Source: Adiantum capillus-veneris
Lineage: Eukaryota > Streptophyta > Polypodiopsida > Polypodiales > Pteridaceae
NCBI GenBank assembly: GCA_014529385.2
Contig: CM043967.1
Span: forward strand, 85,933,278-85,995,277
Direction: 5' to 3'
Length of the DNA stretch: 62,000 nucleotides
This document shows, in pieces, positions 39,048 through 50,469 of the stretch. How positions within the stretch are numbered: position 1 is the first letter of the stretch; each line of letters starts with the position of its first letter. The position numbers and the translations under genes are program-made. The notes beneath the pieces are model-generated. The model worked only from the letters and a program-made list of their open reading frames with translations, searched no databases and was not told where the DNA came from.

Positions 39048-39482
39048 CTACTCAAGAGGGACAAACTCTGCTCGAAGCTTGCAAAGCGACGGAAGCTGGT
39101 ATGCCGCAGCGGTGATACCATCGGTAACATCTGGAGCACCTGGAGTGGTGGGGCCACCCAAAAATTTCTGGGCTTGTGCCAGCAATGTGCAGAAGCAGGT
39201 GGGATCGATGGTGCGCAGCGACGAGCAGCAGGTGGAGCTGGGAGCAAAGCCCAGTATATTCTGCGCACCTGGGCTGCCACTGCCTCGTGCCACCATTGAT
39301 GCCAGCGATGGCAGACATGAGGTAAAGGCCAGCAGCACCGAATTGCATTGCTGTGGCGCATACCCTCCTCCTCCTGTGCTGGGCGGAGACGCTGCGAATT
39401 GCGCCCATGCCCCTGTGCTGCTCATTGCTGCCAGTATAACTGCTGCAATGGAGATCATCGAGACTCCACGTGACTGATCCAT
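39048..39482 (-). CDS. Secreted non-specific lipid-transfer-like protein (144 aa)
   Basis: The only intact host-like gene seen. The ATG at 39482 begins an N-terminal signal peptide (hydrophobic ISIAAVILAAMSS, predicted cleavage after GAWA, about residue 27). The mature part has the plant AAI/LTP cysteine pattern: Cys46, Cys56, Cys85-Cys86, Cys96-x-Cys98 (Phe between) and Cys134. These proteins form a disulfide-locked helical cavity that binds lipids in the cell wall or at the membrane surface. Only seven of eight expected cysteines are in frame; residue 140 is Phe (TTT) where the last Cys would be roughly expected, and the frame stops at 144. There is no GPI-type C-terminus. A TATA box lies about 105 bp upstream. 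The 28-residue Cys56-Cys85 spacing is longer than usual. Family is firm; integrity of the C-terminus is not. Confidence 0.8.
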   Translation of the reverse strand: MDQSRGVSMISIAAVILAAMSSTGAWAQFAASPPSTGGGGYAPQQCNSVLLAFTSCLPSLASMVARGSGSPGAQNILGFAPSSTCCSSLRTIDPTCFCTLLAQAQKFLGGPTTPGAPDVTDGITAAAYQLPSLCKLRAEFVPLE

Positions 39483-39586
39483 AGCTTCTTCTACTTGCTT
39501 GCTCTCGTTGGAAGCAAAGGATTCTTTGCTGCTTCTTGTGGGCTAGGTATGGTGCTCTCTACATCCGAGCTCCCAGCAGTCTTCTG

Positions 39587-39593
39587 CTTTATA
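39587..39593 (-). promoter_or_regulatory. TATA box of the lipid-transfer-like gene
   Basis: On the minus strand CTATAAAG lies about 105 bp before the ATG, leaving room for a 5' UTR of about 75 nt. It sits inside the inverted repeat CTGCTTT-ATAGATAG-AAAGCAG (39584-39605). Confidence 0.6.
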
Positions 39594-39839
39594 GATAGAA
39601 AGCAGAGGGGTAACGTGCAGGTAGATACGCGGTGATGGCCGCCTTCTGTGCAGAGAGGATCGCCGCTCCTGTGGGCGCCATTTGCGACTCCGCTAAATTC
39701 ATGGCCGCGATAGACAAGCAACTCATTTCTCGGATATTTGTGCATTTTTTGAAGGCTCAGACCTCCAAGCAAAATAATTATTTAAAAAATCTTTAATTAG
39801 CCCTTCCTTATATAGCTTCACCAAGGGTAGGTTAAAATT

Positions 39840-39990
39840 TAAGTCAAGGGGAGTTGGCCTAGAGGTAACGGTGAGTGGGCTTTAAGCGCACCCGCTATAG
39901 TTCAACCCCTACGACATGCGGGTGTGGGCACAATCTTGTAAAACTAGCTCATGTTTGCATTAGATTGCCAAATAAAATGTCTTCAAATGA
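39840..39990 (+). mobile_element. tRNA-derived SINE-like unit
   Basis: GGGGAGTTGGCCTAGAGGT (about 39848-39866) resembles a tRNA 5' end with the polymerase III A box (TGGCCTAGAGGT), and AGTTCAACCCC (about 39899-39909) resembles a B box. The spacing of about 33 nt fits a tRNA head. It does not fold as a good tRNA acceptor stem and is followed by an unrelated body, as in plant SINEs. Only one copy in the window; the 3' end is a guess. Confidence 0.5.
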
Positions 39991-40928
39991 ATAATTGGGA
40001 TCACCCTTAAAAAATGAGCCATAGAACGTTTCTCGCTTGCTAAAAGCCTTAGTGCACTATGAGCAAAGGTCGTTCAATTTTGTTTGTATGACAAGCAGTG
40101 TTTGGGAAAAATGTGTCTCAGCTTAATATCGTGCCGTTTTCAATTTCAAAAATGCCGGTTGAGGGCACAAGAAAAAGGAGAAATGTTGTCCCATAATAGA
40201 CAAAAATAGTGTAAAAATCTTAAAAAATAGCCTAATTTTTTGAAATTTCCTCTTGAAATAAACAAGGAAAAGAATTTTTATGTTTGAAAAAATGATTTTT
40301 CTCGAACACTGATGACAAGTGTCCCAAGGAGGCTCAAAAGTCTTGTGAATGAAAAAGAATCATTGTCTTTTAAATGCTATTTTCTAAAGTATTCATACGA
40401 CTTTGATCCCATGATGTAAAGTCTTGATAAAGAGTCCTTTGATGTAAGGTTTCATAAAGACTTATTTCACTAATTTGTTTTATTATCTTTTATGTTTATT
40501 AAATCTACATTTTCTTCTGAAAAAGCAATATAGATTATCTTTGCAACTAATGGCTCCTTCAAAATAAAATTCATTACCTTTTAAGATTCCCTTTCTATTC
40601 GAGCTCCTTCCCTCATCACCTCGCCTCCTTGAGTGCATGACCATGTCCATACACCCGTCCTCTCTCCCTCTAAGACCTCCTGTAACTATCGTGACATGTA
40701 ATCTCTGTGTGAATTTCGTGGCCCTCATATGTTCCCTTGCACACGATAGAGTTTGGGTGAAACCTTGGCTCTCATAGGTTTTTGAATCACCTGCGCCTTG
40801 TATTGCCTCCCTCCCCAATCACTTGCGCCTAGCCATCAGATGTTGCTAACTCAGCCCCAATCGTGAGCTTGCACTCAACAATTCGCTTATGTAGAGATGC
40901 AGGGCCATGCACACGCTTCGAGGCATGC

Positions 40929-40930
<2 letters not shown>
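39991..40930. other. Unassigned, mostly non-coding
   Basis: AT-rich to 40480; then a mildly pyrimidine-rich block with a 111-codon minus-strand open frame (40818-40483) with no recognisable feature. Confidence 0.35.
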
Positions 40931-40931
<1 letters not shown>

Positions 40932-40985
<54 letters not shown>

Positions 40986-41076
40986 CTGAAACAACAAAAC
41001 AATATAGACTCGGGACCGTGAAAAAGAAAGAGAAGAGAGATGGAGACACGTGTTGTCTGCAGGCTGGTGCATACGC

Positions 41077-41129
<53 letters not shown>
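40932..41129 (+). repeat. Two (GA)n arrays
   Basis: (GA)n at about 40932-40984 and 41081-41129, about 95 bp apart, with related spacer composition. The Ser-Leu open frames on the minus strand are artefacts. Confidence 0.95.
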
Positions 41130-41132
<3 letters not shown>

Positions 41133-41763
41133 AATTGTAGTCAACATCAGTAGCCCTAACAATCAAATTCTTAACTAAAGAATCTTGTGAGATAATTAAA
41201 GAAAATTATCATTTTGTTAACAGCTAGTACTCCCTAATAGATAATATAATTTTAGATTAAAACACAATAAAAATTCCATGTAATTGTAGGCACATATTTA
41301 AACTTACTATTCCTCATCTCCCCTTACCTTAGCAGGCCTTCGTTCCTCTTCACCTTTTTAAAATAGATTTTTAACTCTCATGACTCCTCAATAGTCACCT
41401 TTTTGCCCTGTGAATACTTCACCTTTTTGCATTTATTAAGGTTGAGTAAGACGAAGACTTTGCACGAGTGCAAATCTTCACGTAATCATTGCAGTATTCC
41501 CAACAAACATTTTTCTAAGCTTATAAAAAAATGACCTATCCAATAATGGAAAATTTTATAGATTTTTTTCCAAATTTGCTTTTGTTTCTTGGATACTACG
41601 ATAAGGATGGAAAAATCTACCATTTTTTCAAACATATAGAAATCAAAATCCACCTTTTGATGCATTGTAACTAGTTACAAGTTTTTTGAAATTATTGGAC
41701 CACTAGTTATACTCCTCCCTCTTCTTCAAATAAATTTATTGGCCAAAAGATTCTGTCTTGACG

Positions 41764-41764
<1 letters not shown>
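41130..41764. other. AT-rich non-coding stretch
   Basis: Nothing recognisable. Confidence 0.4.

Positions 41765-41801
<37 letters not shown>
41765..41801 (+). repeat. Poly-C run (~37)
   Basis: Uninterrupted C tract followed by a CT-rich region to about 41970. Poly-Pro open frames across it are artefacts. Confidence 0.95.
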
Positions 41802-42021
41802 TTTGCTTCCCTTTTTCCCCTTCTACCCCTCCTCAAGCTTGCCCACCAGTCCATCGTTTTGCTCTCCCCTATCTCCGTGTGTAGTTCCCACCTTGTCTGC
41901 CAGAATCTTCCCACCCGGCCTACCTTCTCTCCCTCCCTCCCCACTCACCTTCTCCATCTCCTCCCTTGCAGGGTTGGATTCGTGCACCTCTCTCCGGAGG
42001 ATCTTAATATCACCACTCATG

Positions 42022-42026
<5 letters not shown>

Positions 42027-42057
<31 letters not shown>
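42027..42057 (+). repeat. (CA)n microsatellite
   Basis: About 15 CA units. Confidence 0.95.
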
Positions 42058-42059
<2 letters not shown>

Positions 42060-42285
42060 AAAGGAAAGATTTATTAATGTCTTCTAGAGGCCAAACTTGG
42101 CCTATAAGACAAGTCAATGTACAACTTTAGTATCTTCTTTGCTATCCCAATACAAAAAGGAAAATGTAATCACATTTTTTTTGGAAGGCTATTCTTGACT
42201 TTGGAATGAGGAGGGAGTGATATCATGGTAGTATAATGCAGAGAAGGGGTGGAGCTTATGAGTAATGGCTCAGAAATGATTCTAT

Positions 42286-42455
42286 GCATGAAGTATACGA
42301 CTATGACCTGCATGACCCTTTGGGCATCAACCATGGAGAATTTACAGTACCACGCAAGTGGAGGGGATATGCATGAAGTATATGACTATGACCTGCATGA
42401 CCCTCGGGGCATCAACCATGGAGAATTTACAGTACCACGCAAGTGGAGGGAGGGG
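42286..42455 (+). repeat. Tandem duplication, 2 x 85 bp
   Basis: Units start at 42286 and 42371 (GCATGAAGTATA(C/T)GACTATG) and differ at only a few positions. The period is not a multiple of three. One copy can be read as DYDLHDPRGINHGEFTVP, unrecognised. Confidence 0.9.
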
Positions 42456-43775
42456 CTTTCTGAAAATTCTAGATCAACATATAAGCTAGGTCCTCAATAA
42501 TTTCTTATTAAAACTTATAAGTAGGGGGTGGAATAATATGACTGGAGGGGGGTAGGGAAAGAATAAGAGATAGAGATGTATTTCCCTACTACTTGTTTTC
42601 CACAATTGGTGGCTTCCAATCGATGTTCTTGGGGGAGGCTAGAAAGGACAAGACAGACCCTTCTAGCCTAGTGGCAGGTTCGGAGAAAAAAAAAGGAAAG
42701 ATTTTTGTGAGAAAGGAGCGCTAACCGACTTATGGACTGTTGGTCCATAGAGAAACTGAGTGTAGATACCATCCATGATATGTCGCATTTTTCCCTTAAG
42801 TTAAAAATTGCAAAGGCTAAGGAGGAAGATTGTTATCCTATAGTGAACAAGGAAAAGCTTGTTACTAGTGACCATCTCTTTAAGGACCCACTCTTTAGGT
42901 CCCTTATTAAGGTGGCACTTCACAAGCTGAAGATAGATGTGAATGCGGCAGACACCCGAACCCACGGCCCACACTACTACATTGTATACATACACCAATT
43001 AAAAGAAGAAGGCCTAGGGTGAAGAAAGATCTAGACGTTAAAAAAAAAAAAAGAATTAAAGAAGTGGAAGAAATCTCAAAGAAAAAGCAAGAAGGAAACA
43101 GGTTAGAGAAGGGGCACAGGAGGTGGCTTGAAGCCAAAGGTGTGCTTTCTAATTTACAAGTCGAAGAGATAAAAAAAGACCAAATTGTTCGCTAGAGCGC
43201 TTTCTGTAAAGCTGCTAATAGGGTTATGTGCTAGGTGTAGAGGTTAACACCATATAGTGGATTAGGATATTAAATTTAAGTTACTTGTGTAGATTAGGGT
43301 AGAAATTAAGGTAACCCTTTGAGAATGAGTTTTTAAACAACAATGTAGTAATTATTATCTAGGTAATTTGAGAACTTTCTCTAGCTTCTAAGATTGGTTT
43401 GGTGTGAGAAGCTCTCTTAGTTTTTTGCGAGCAAACACTTTTACTTCTAAGTGAGCATAGATGGTGTCTTACTTAGAATTCACTAGTTGTGTTTGAGCCA
43501 ACGACTAAACTCCTAGGGAAGAGAAGGTCATTAGTGAATCTAAGTGTAACTTGGTTGTGTTTGGGCTTTGGTTCTTACCTCCCATGTTCAATTATAATTA
43601 TTTTTTAATGCTCTCTTGGTATTTTGAACTTACTCTCTTACTTCCAAGAGACATAGATAGTGGATTGTCAGCTCGTGTTACTTGTTTATGAGTTAGCTCT
43701 TTTTAGCCTCATATGAAAAGGTGAACGTTGTTTAGAATCTAAACTCTAGTATCCCTAAATTACATTGTACTTTTA
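42456..43775. other. Unassigned sequence before the hAT relic
   Basis: A 96-codon open frame (42732-43022) has no recognisable domain. The rest is AT-rich with no visible repeat; part may be the 5' region of the hAT element. Confidence 0.3.
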
Positions 43776-43779
43776 TGGA

Positions 43780-45870
43780 TGAAAAAGATGATTGTACCGT
43801 TTATGAACATTGTAGGAAGCAGGAGTAAAGCTCAAAGCAATGGTAAAGCTCAAAGAATTTGGTGCAAGGAAAGGAGTGGAGATATGTGTAAGATCTTTGC
43901 CATGGCAAAATTGTATCTAAGCTTTAATGCAACATTTGCGGCCATGCCTTCAACTGCAATTCAACTCGCATGAAGAAGCACTTATTTGTTGTTGACAAAA
44001 TGTGTTGGATTGTGGAGCACTGTCTACTGATACTTGGATTCACTTTGTAAGATACATAAAGCACTAAGAGAAATGATGGCTTCCTAAAATACACAAGATT
44101 TCATCAAATAGAGTTATACCCTCTAACCAAGCCATGATGGAAGTATGTGAGAACACTGAAGATGTTAACATAAGCAAAGAGGAAAGTGTTTGGAGGTTCC
44201 TTTGTCAAGAGTCACAGGGTCAGTGCACTTGAGTCCAAGTGTAAGGAGTAGGCCTACCACCCTGCAAACGTTGCATGAAGCTTTAAAAGTAGGACCTATA
44301 CACAGTGTGCCTAAAGTGGACAAAGGATTTCATGGCATGTGGGATTCCATTCAACGTGATTAGAAATTCCCTTTTTAGAGATGCTTTGATGTCCACTGCA
44401 AAAAAAAGGGTTTGTCTTACATGGCTATAACAAAATGTATACAAAATATGTTGATAAGGTTAAGGGTACCACAAAAAAGATACTCAAGCGAGCAATGCAA
44501 TGTTTGGATGTACCATAGCATTGGATGGGTGGATCAACTGCTAGAAAAAACCATCAATCAGCATAATGTGATTTTCCCCAAGGGCTCAATGTTTTTGGAG
44601 GCCAATGATACCTCTATAAAAGAGAAGACACTTAAGTGCTTAACAAAGTGTATGAAGGTGCCATCAATCATGTAGTAGAGTCCCTAAAATGTTACAGCAA
44701 TTGTGACCAACCCAACTACAAGGATGTAGGGTTGGCCATCCAAGAGAAGTATCTTGGGCTCACATGGGTACCATGTACAATGCATACATTGAAATTTATC
44801 TTGAAAGTCATTGGAAAAATTCCATTTGTAAATCAGGTTTTGCTAGATGCCAACCATGTGGTGAAATTTACCAAGGAGCATCACTTCACCTATGCTTTAT
44901 AATTTTGGGCCAAGTCACCTAACAAGGCCCTTCGAATCTTTTGTGAAACCCACTTTGCAATTGTGTATTAATTTTTGGATGGTATGTAGGGTATTTAAGC
45001 AGCATTGACAGAGACTATCACTGATTGAAGAAGGGAGGGATGGCTCTCAAAGTATCCAAGTTATCAAGCCACTGGCCAAAGATGTGTTCCTCTCGTCCAA
45101 TCGTTGTTTTTTTGGCACAATATAGATAAGGTATGTGGTATTAGCAAGCTTTATGTGGAGCTCCTAAGGATCGTTGACACCAAAAAGTGTGTAATTGGCA
45201 AGGTGTACTGCTTGATGTCTGAAGCTATCAAAAAAACAAAAGAATTTAACTACTTTAGTATTGAGAAAAGGCACAAATAGCAGGGCTATAGGGGCCAAAT
45301 GCTTACATGTTTTCATGGGGCGGTAAAGTTTTTGGACCCCAAATTTCAACTACATGTTTAGGGCTCTAACAAGAGGTCATGAGAGCCTTCGAAAAGGTGT
45401 GCAAACAGTTGCTCTAGGTGACGAGAGTTGAGAGGCTTTTTACGAACGTGTTGATTATGCTAATAGAAAAGGTAGCTTTGAAGATCCATGGAACATTGAA
45501 GAAATCAAGACTCAACTCAGATCCAATACGGTGGAAAGAATATGGGGAAGACAAAGTGGAACTCCAGCATGTGACCACGTGAGTGTTATCGGTTGTAACT
45601 TGTAGCCTCTAGTGGTAGTTGTAAATGAAATTGATCTATATATGATTTCATTCACTCAAAGCATAACATCTGCCTTACTCCAAAGATCATTAAAGCCCTC
45701 ACACATATTTTTTGCAACATGTATTTAATGCATGCCCCAATATTGATTGCAACGAAGGTTGAACATGACCACTTCCACCCACCACAGACCCATGAAAGCC
45801 TTGCTTCAAAACACGTGAGTGATGATGAATGGATTGAAAGTGGCATCAAAGAACTCCAACCAAGATGAGA
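43780..45870 (+). mobile_element. hAT-superfamily DNA transposon relic
   Basis: Domain order fits hAT transposases: a BED zinc-finger-like piece, DUF659-like central region and C-terminal dimerisation-like region, all on the plus strand and all with stops or frameshifts. I did not find terminal inverted repeats or an 8-bp target duplication. Confidence 0.65.
43780..45870 (+). pseudogene. hAT transposase pseudogene
   Basis: The BED-like piece reads CNICGHAFNCNSTRMKKHL (about 43930-43985). The DUF659-like part reads NVIFPKGSMFLEANDTSIKE (about 44566) and, after a frame change, KDVGLAIQEKYLGLTWVPCT (about 44724), then MHTLKFILKVIGKIPFVNQV and VKFTKEHHFTYAL (to 44902). This is the typical order of N-Y-x-x-A, W-x-P-C-x-x-H and I-x-x-F-x-x-x-H. 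The C-terminal piece near 45660-45840 (LTPKIIKALTHIF, SDDEWIE) is weaker. Several stops and at least two frameshifts; not functional. Confidence 0.65.
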
Positions 45871-45970
45871 TCGATGATCTTGTTCCTGTAATACATGGGT
45901 GTTGCCTCATGCTCTACTATATGTGCATCTTTCTCCCGAGCTTTGTTTATAGAGATTCCCCATTCTTCCC

Positions 45971-46648
45971 TTGACTAACCAATGTGGCCCCTTGGGTGAC
46001 CATCTCCGACATCTGGTCAGCTCCTTTAGCAAGAGCACATTAGGCCTCTTTCTTCGTGGGAGTTGCCTCTTCTCTTCACTGTTGAGACCTTTCCTTGATC
46101 CTTCTCAAGCCAACAGTTGCATTGTGTTTTTTTCCTGCCCAATTCAACCTTCATCCAAGATACCTTTGTACAAAAACTTGTTTTATGAAGTATGTTGCAA
46201 TCTAATTTTTGTTTGGCATTGTCCATTCTTTTTGGATGAAGTGCACCACCTTGCCAAACCCTTATACTACAGGTCTGAAAGTTTCAATGGCAAGTTACTC
46301 TTTGCCTATCCATACACTCTGAAGAGAGTATTCCTGACCCACCATGAAGGGAAAATCTCCTTGCACTGCTTGTGGTCAAGAGGCCGAACTTGGAGTCCCT
46401 TGGGCTCCATGTCATGCCCAAAAAAGAATGATAGTCCATGCCAAACCTGTGGGAATCCTCTTGCAGGATACACTTTGCTTCATTGTAGTCAATCTTGGCC
46501 CCTCCCTGGGATCACGCTTGCGGCCATTTCCTATCAAGGAATATCATATCAAACATTGTTTTATGATTCAAAGAATCCAAAGTTTCAAGACAAAAACAAA
46601 ATTTCCACTATTAGCTTTAACTTCTTAGTTCAAGCAACAAATAGATAA
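45971..46648 (+). other. 225-codon ORF, unrecognised
   Basis: The longest uninterrupted plus-strand frame in the 46-53 kb interval. The product is rich in Cys, Leu and Ser (LFLRGSCLFSSLLRPFL, QTCGNPLAGYTLLHC) and shows no domain or signal I recognise. An overlapping frame at 46344-46628 also reads as protein-like (CTACGQEAELGVPWAPCHAQ, then FIVVNLGPSLG), so the real product, if any, may use that frame. Possibly an unidentified transposon gene remnant. Confidence 0.25.
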
Positions 46649-46659
46649 GACAAAATTAA

Positions 46660-47930
46660 TAAACACAAACAAGTTGAACGATTCAAGAATCATCATAAAA
46701 ATTGATCACAATCGAAAGATGCATAATAAATTTGTATTCATTAATTATATTGGAGGGTGACAAAAACGGCATTTGTGATGTGACGAAGCCACAATGGATA
46801 TCAATCATAATATGGCCGTAACCATACTATGGTTGATAATCTATGGTCTATCTGTTTTGTAGGCCATCTAAGCATGGCAAGATTACGTGTGCGCCTTTGC
46901 GTTGTACAATAATTTTATCCAAAGCTAAGCTGAGTCATGGTTTATACTTAAGACACCCAATGGAGATAATTTGTGTCTTCATCCTCAGGTAGGTACTTTA
47001 GGAACTTCAGTATATACCTCATCAGTGCATATACATCCTATGATTTGGTATAGGCTATATGCACAATAAGTTTTCACACTAGCTACCTAAAAGCGATGTG
47101 GTAGATAATGCTTGTTGCATCCTCACTTTAATTGTGGTAGCAGCCTTGTTGTGGCCCTTTTAAAGGGTATTTCTCAAAATTTTTTAAAAATATAATGTTT
47201 TGTGGAGGGACCCTTTGTAACAAACAAGGAGAGCTCTCATGATGATGGAAACATGGGGGAGAATGCACGTGGGGAGTGATACTTCGCTTGTGAAAGGAGA
47301 TGTGATGGATAGGGAGCAAGAAAGCGAGCCCAAGCCCAGAGAAAGTGCATGATAGCCCTCACATTAGTGACAAGCAAGACAAGGGGAGGTGTCAAAGGAG
47401 GAAAAAGTAGGTGCATAGGAGGTTGCATGACAGTTGAGTGGAGGAAAATTCTCCTCAAGTGTCCAACAAAGGTAGGTTACAAAGGCAAAAGCCCTTGAAC
47501 CGTGAGTTCTTCTATGGGTACTTCCATTGTGGATAGGAGCATTAAAAAAAAAATGAGAGTTCCCTTAAACACCATCACCTAGTGGGCAGAGGGATCACTT
47601 TCAAGTGAAGCAAGAGCTCCACACCCCTCCTCCCTCTTTCAATATGGAAGCCTCTTGCAACAGAATTTGAGGGAAAGACTATGTTATGCATGACCAAGGT
47701 AGATGCTCATGAGGTTTACAATATTTCTTATGCCAATCAAGGCCCTAAGAGCCTTGTTAAGGATGATTTCAATGATTCAGACTGGTTACAAGTCTTCATG
47801 GAGGCACCTAAGAGAGGGAGCAAAGTCAAATGTAAGACAATCAAGTGGGAGTACTCAAACAAGTTTTACACATAATTTATGTGGATGTGGTATAATTTTG
47901 ATGTTGTGTGCCATATTAGGCAGTGACCAA
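46660..47930. other. Unassigned sequence
   Basis: Short open frames only; 47681-47875 (64 codons) contains AHEVYNISYANQG with no recognisable family. Confidence 0.3.
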
Positions 47931-48123
47931 TATGGTAGTTTCTATGGTTGTGGTAGCACTTGGGTTTGAAGGAGGTAAACCTTTACTATAATAACAATAG
48001 GTAGTTGTAACCACCTATATGTTAGCTCTTTGACACATAGTTGTGGCATTATACACATGCTACTCATTAAAATTGGCTACCTAGCCATTGAAACATAGTT
48101 GTTGCATTATACATATGCTAATC

Positions 48124-48168
48124 ATCTTATAGTGGTAGCTACCTAGTAGGTAGTTACCACTATAAGAT
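48124..48168. repeat. 45-bp near-perfect palindrome
   Basis: ATCTTATAGTGGTA...TACCACTATAAGAT, with one mismatched pair off-centre and a non-palindromic central base. It contains GGTAGCTACC (48134-48143). Confidence 0.9.
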
Positions 48169-48639
48169 CAAGGTAGTCCCATTGAGATGAGGAAGCTACT
48201 AGGATGTCATGATATCCACTAGTGTTCTATACGAGTGATAGGCTATCTTATTTTAGTGGCTACGCTATATGCACATAGCTACCACCACATTAGACACCAT
48301 TGGTATGGTAGTGACCCTAGCATTGGTAGCTAGCATTGGTGAAAAATTGATAAAAAAATATAAGAGTTCCAATGCTATTTTTTAGCAAGCTTAAGAGCCA
48401 TGTAAGTTATCTTGCCTAGAGGATTCTTGTCAACATACGTGGCTTGTTCTTTTATCGCATGGATTTCATTTTGAGACATCTTATGAAACATGTTTTTCCA
48501 GAGTCGACATCTAAAAAAGCAAAGAAAAGGACTTACTATCCTCTTTGTAAAATCAGATACTAATGAGGGTAATTCTAATCTTTAGAGACTAAATTCAATC
48601 ATTAAAATGGTTGTTTTTAATTCTTTGATGCTGAGTTTT

Positions 48640-50270
48640 TTTCCCATGAATTAATTAGATGTTTCCCATGATTAAGTTGATATTGAAGCTACATATGCAA
48701 CATTGTATAAGGAGCTACATATTTGCGATACATATCATAACATATTTGTAGCTCTTACTCTCTATCATCACTCATTGTTGACTTCGATAATATCCACTCT
48801 CCACATTGTATGGGTTTTGAAAAGATGTGAGAGGTCAAGAAGATGATTGCAATAAGGCTGATGAATGACGATCATAGCTCATGAAATATTAACAACATCT
48901 TAGCCCTTGAGTAAAGAAGCCATGATGCACATTGAAAGACCTAGCCTCTTGCAGAAGCTTTTGCATTAGCAAAAGGTTGAAGAAATGTAAAGCAAAATCA
49001 AATAGACAGAGTTAGCAACTGAAATTTACTTGGTTAGGATAAATGTCATCTTTGAAATGTTAAATGTTCTTGTAGGGGAACCAAGGGGAGACCACCACAA
49101 AGAATCGAATGCGCTTAAAGAGACACATGTAAGTGTTGTTGCAATAGAGACAAATGCCATTGTTGGTGCGGAGGTGAAAGATGCTAAAATGAGTAACGCA
49201 ATGAGAAAAAGGGTGCTTCCAACAAAAGGGTTAAAAAATATTTGGATTGATCTTCCACAGTCTGTTAAAAGCAATGCTCTTTGTTTTAGTCCTTCTCTTG
49301 GTTGTACCTTGCCAATGCCATTGTAGTAGTACTTTTGAAAAAAAAATCAATTATATAAGAGATCTTTCTAATGTCTCCTTTGCATTTACTTCGAAGTTGT
49401 TTCACTTCCCTTTGATTAATTTCTGATTTATATAATTGGTATATGGTAACCTAGCCAGATTTTGCATGTTGAGGAGACATAATTCATTCAGTTATAAGGT
49501 TGTTTTAATTCTATTCTATGTATTAATTAGAAGGTTTGAATGAAGAGGATGTGACACATGTTTTGCATGATGAAGTTGAGATTGAAGCTACATCCACAAT
49601 GTTTTTGAAGGAGCCAGATATCTGTGATATCTTTTGGTAGCATGTTTGAAGCACTTTTTCTCTACCATCACTCATTGTTGACTTCTATAAGATTCATTCT
49701 CCACATTGCATGGGTTTTGAACATACATGAGGGATCAATAACATGATTGCAAGAAGGCCAATGAAGTGATAATCATAGCTCACAAAGCTAGAAAAAACTA
49801 GTAGATAAAAGGTTTACCTGGTTAGGATAAACATTGTCTTTGATATGTTAAATGTGTTTGTAGGGGGACCAAGGGGAGACTACTGCAAAGAATTGGATGT
49901 GGCTAAAGAGACATAAGTTAGTGCTATGATAGAGACATATGCCGTTGTTGGTGCAAAAGGCAAAAGATGCTACGATGAGCAATGCAATAGAGAAAAAAGG
50001 TGTTGCCAACCTGAGGGTTTTTTTTTGGCTTAGTCTTCTCCAACTTGCTAAAAGTAATGCTCTTTGTTTTATCCCTTCTTTACCCTCAGTAGTTCCTTGG
50101 TAATGCCATTGTAAAAGTCCTTTTGGACAATTTTGCAATTAAGTCTATGCTCTTTTTGGAATTAAATTGTGGTTTCTTTTGCGTTGACTTTGAAGTTGTT
50201 TCACTTCCCTCTATTCATTTTCTAAATTATTTAACTAGTACATGGTAAGCTAGCTAAACTTTTCATGTTG
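48640..50270 (+). repeat. Diverged direct duplication of a ~0.8-kb block
   Basis: 48640-49470 and 49555-50270 share ordered blocks: ATTGAAGCTACAT, CATCACTCATTGTTGACTTC, CTCCACATTG(T/C)ATGGGTTTTGA, GG(A/G)ACCAAGGGGAGAC, TCTTTGTTTTA and GAAGTTGTTTCACTTCCCT. The GGNACCAAGGGGAGAC block is preceded in both by TTTGTAG or CTTGTAG, which looks like a splice acceptor. No family recognised; a 98-codon frame at 49030-49326 covers the exon-like part of copy 1. Confidence 0.7.
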
Positions 50271-50469
50271 AGTGTCTATACTAGTGGTGCAGATCATGAT
50301 GTTACTAGACATGATGTGGTAGCTGGCTTGAACATAGATGTCCGTGCATAATAGGATTTGGGATTGCCCAGGACATATGGATGAAGGATAAAAGTAGTTG
50401 TTCTTGATGTTGTTGCTGGATGTGAAGCAAGAGATGAGATTAACGATGTGTCTAGATAGGAAGAACAAC

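Noticed and set aside
39052-39408. 118-codon minus-strand frame overlapping the lipid-transfer-like gene
   Set aside because: Alternative frame of a gene whose main frame has a signal peptide and cysteine pattern.
39022-39477. 151-codon plus-strand frame
   Set aside because: Antisense shadow of the lipid-transfer-like gene.
39491-39772. 93-codon minus-strand frame upstream of the lipid-transfer-like gene
   Set aside because: It spans the TATA box and presumed 5' UTR and shows no domain.
39845-39915. Functional tRNA gene
   Set aside because: A- and B-box-like motifs exist, but acceptor and anticodon stems do not pair well.
40932-41129. CRISPR-like array
   Set aside because: Simple GA microsatellites with one spacer; no direct-repeat/spacer structure.
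41726-42087. Pro-rich and Gly-rich frames around 41.8 kb
   Set aside because: Products of the poly-C run and CT-rich tract.
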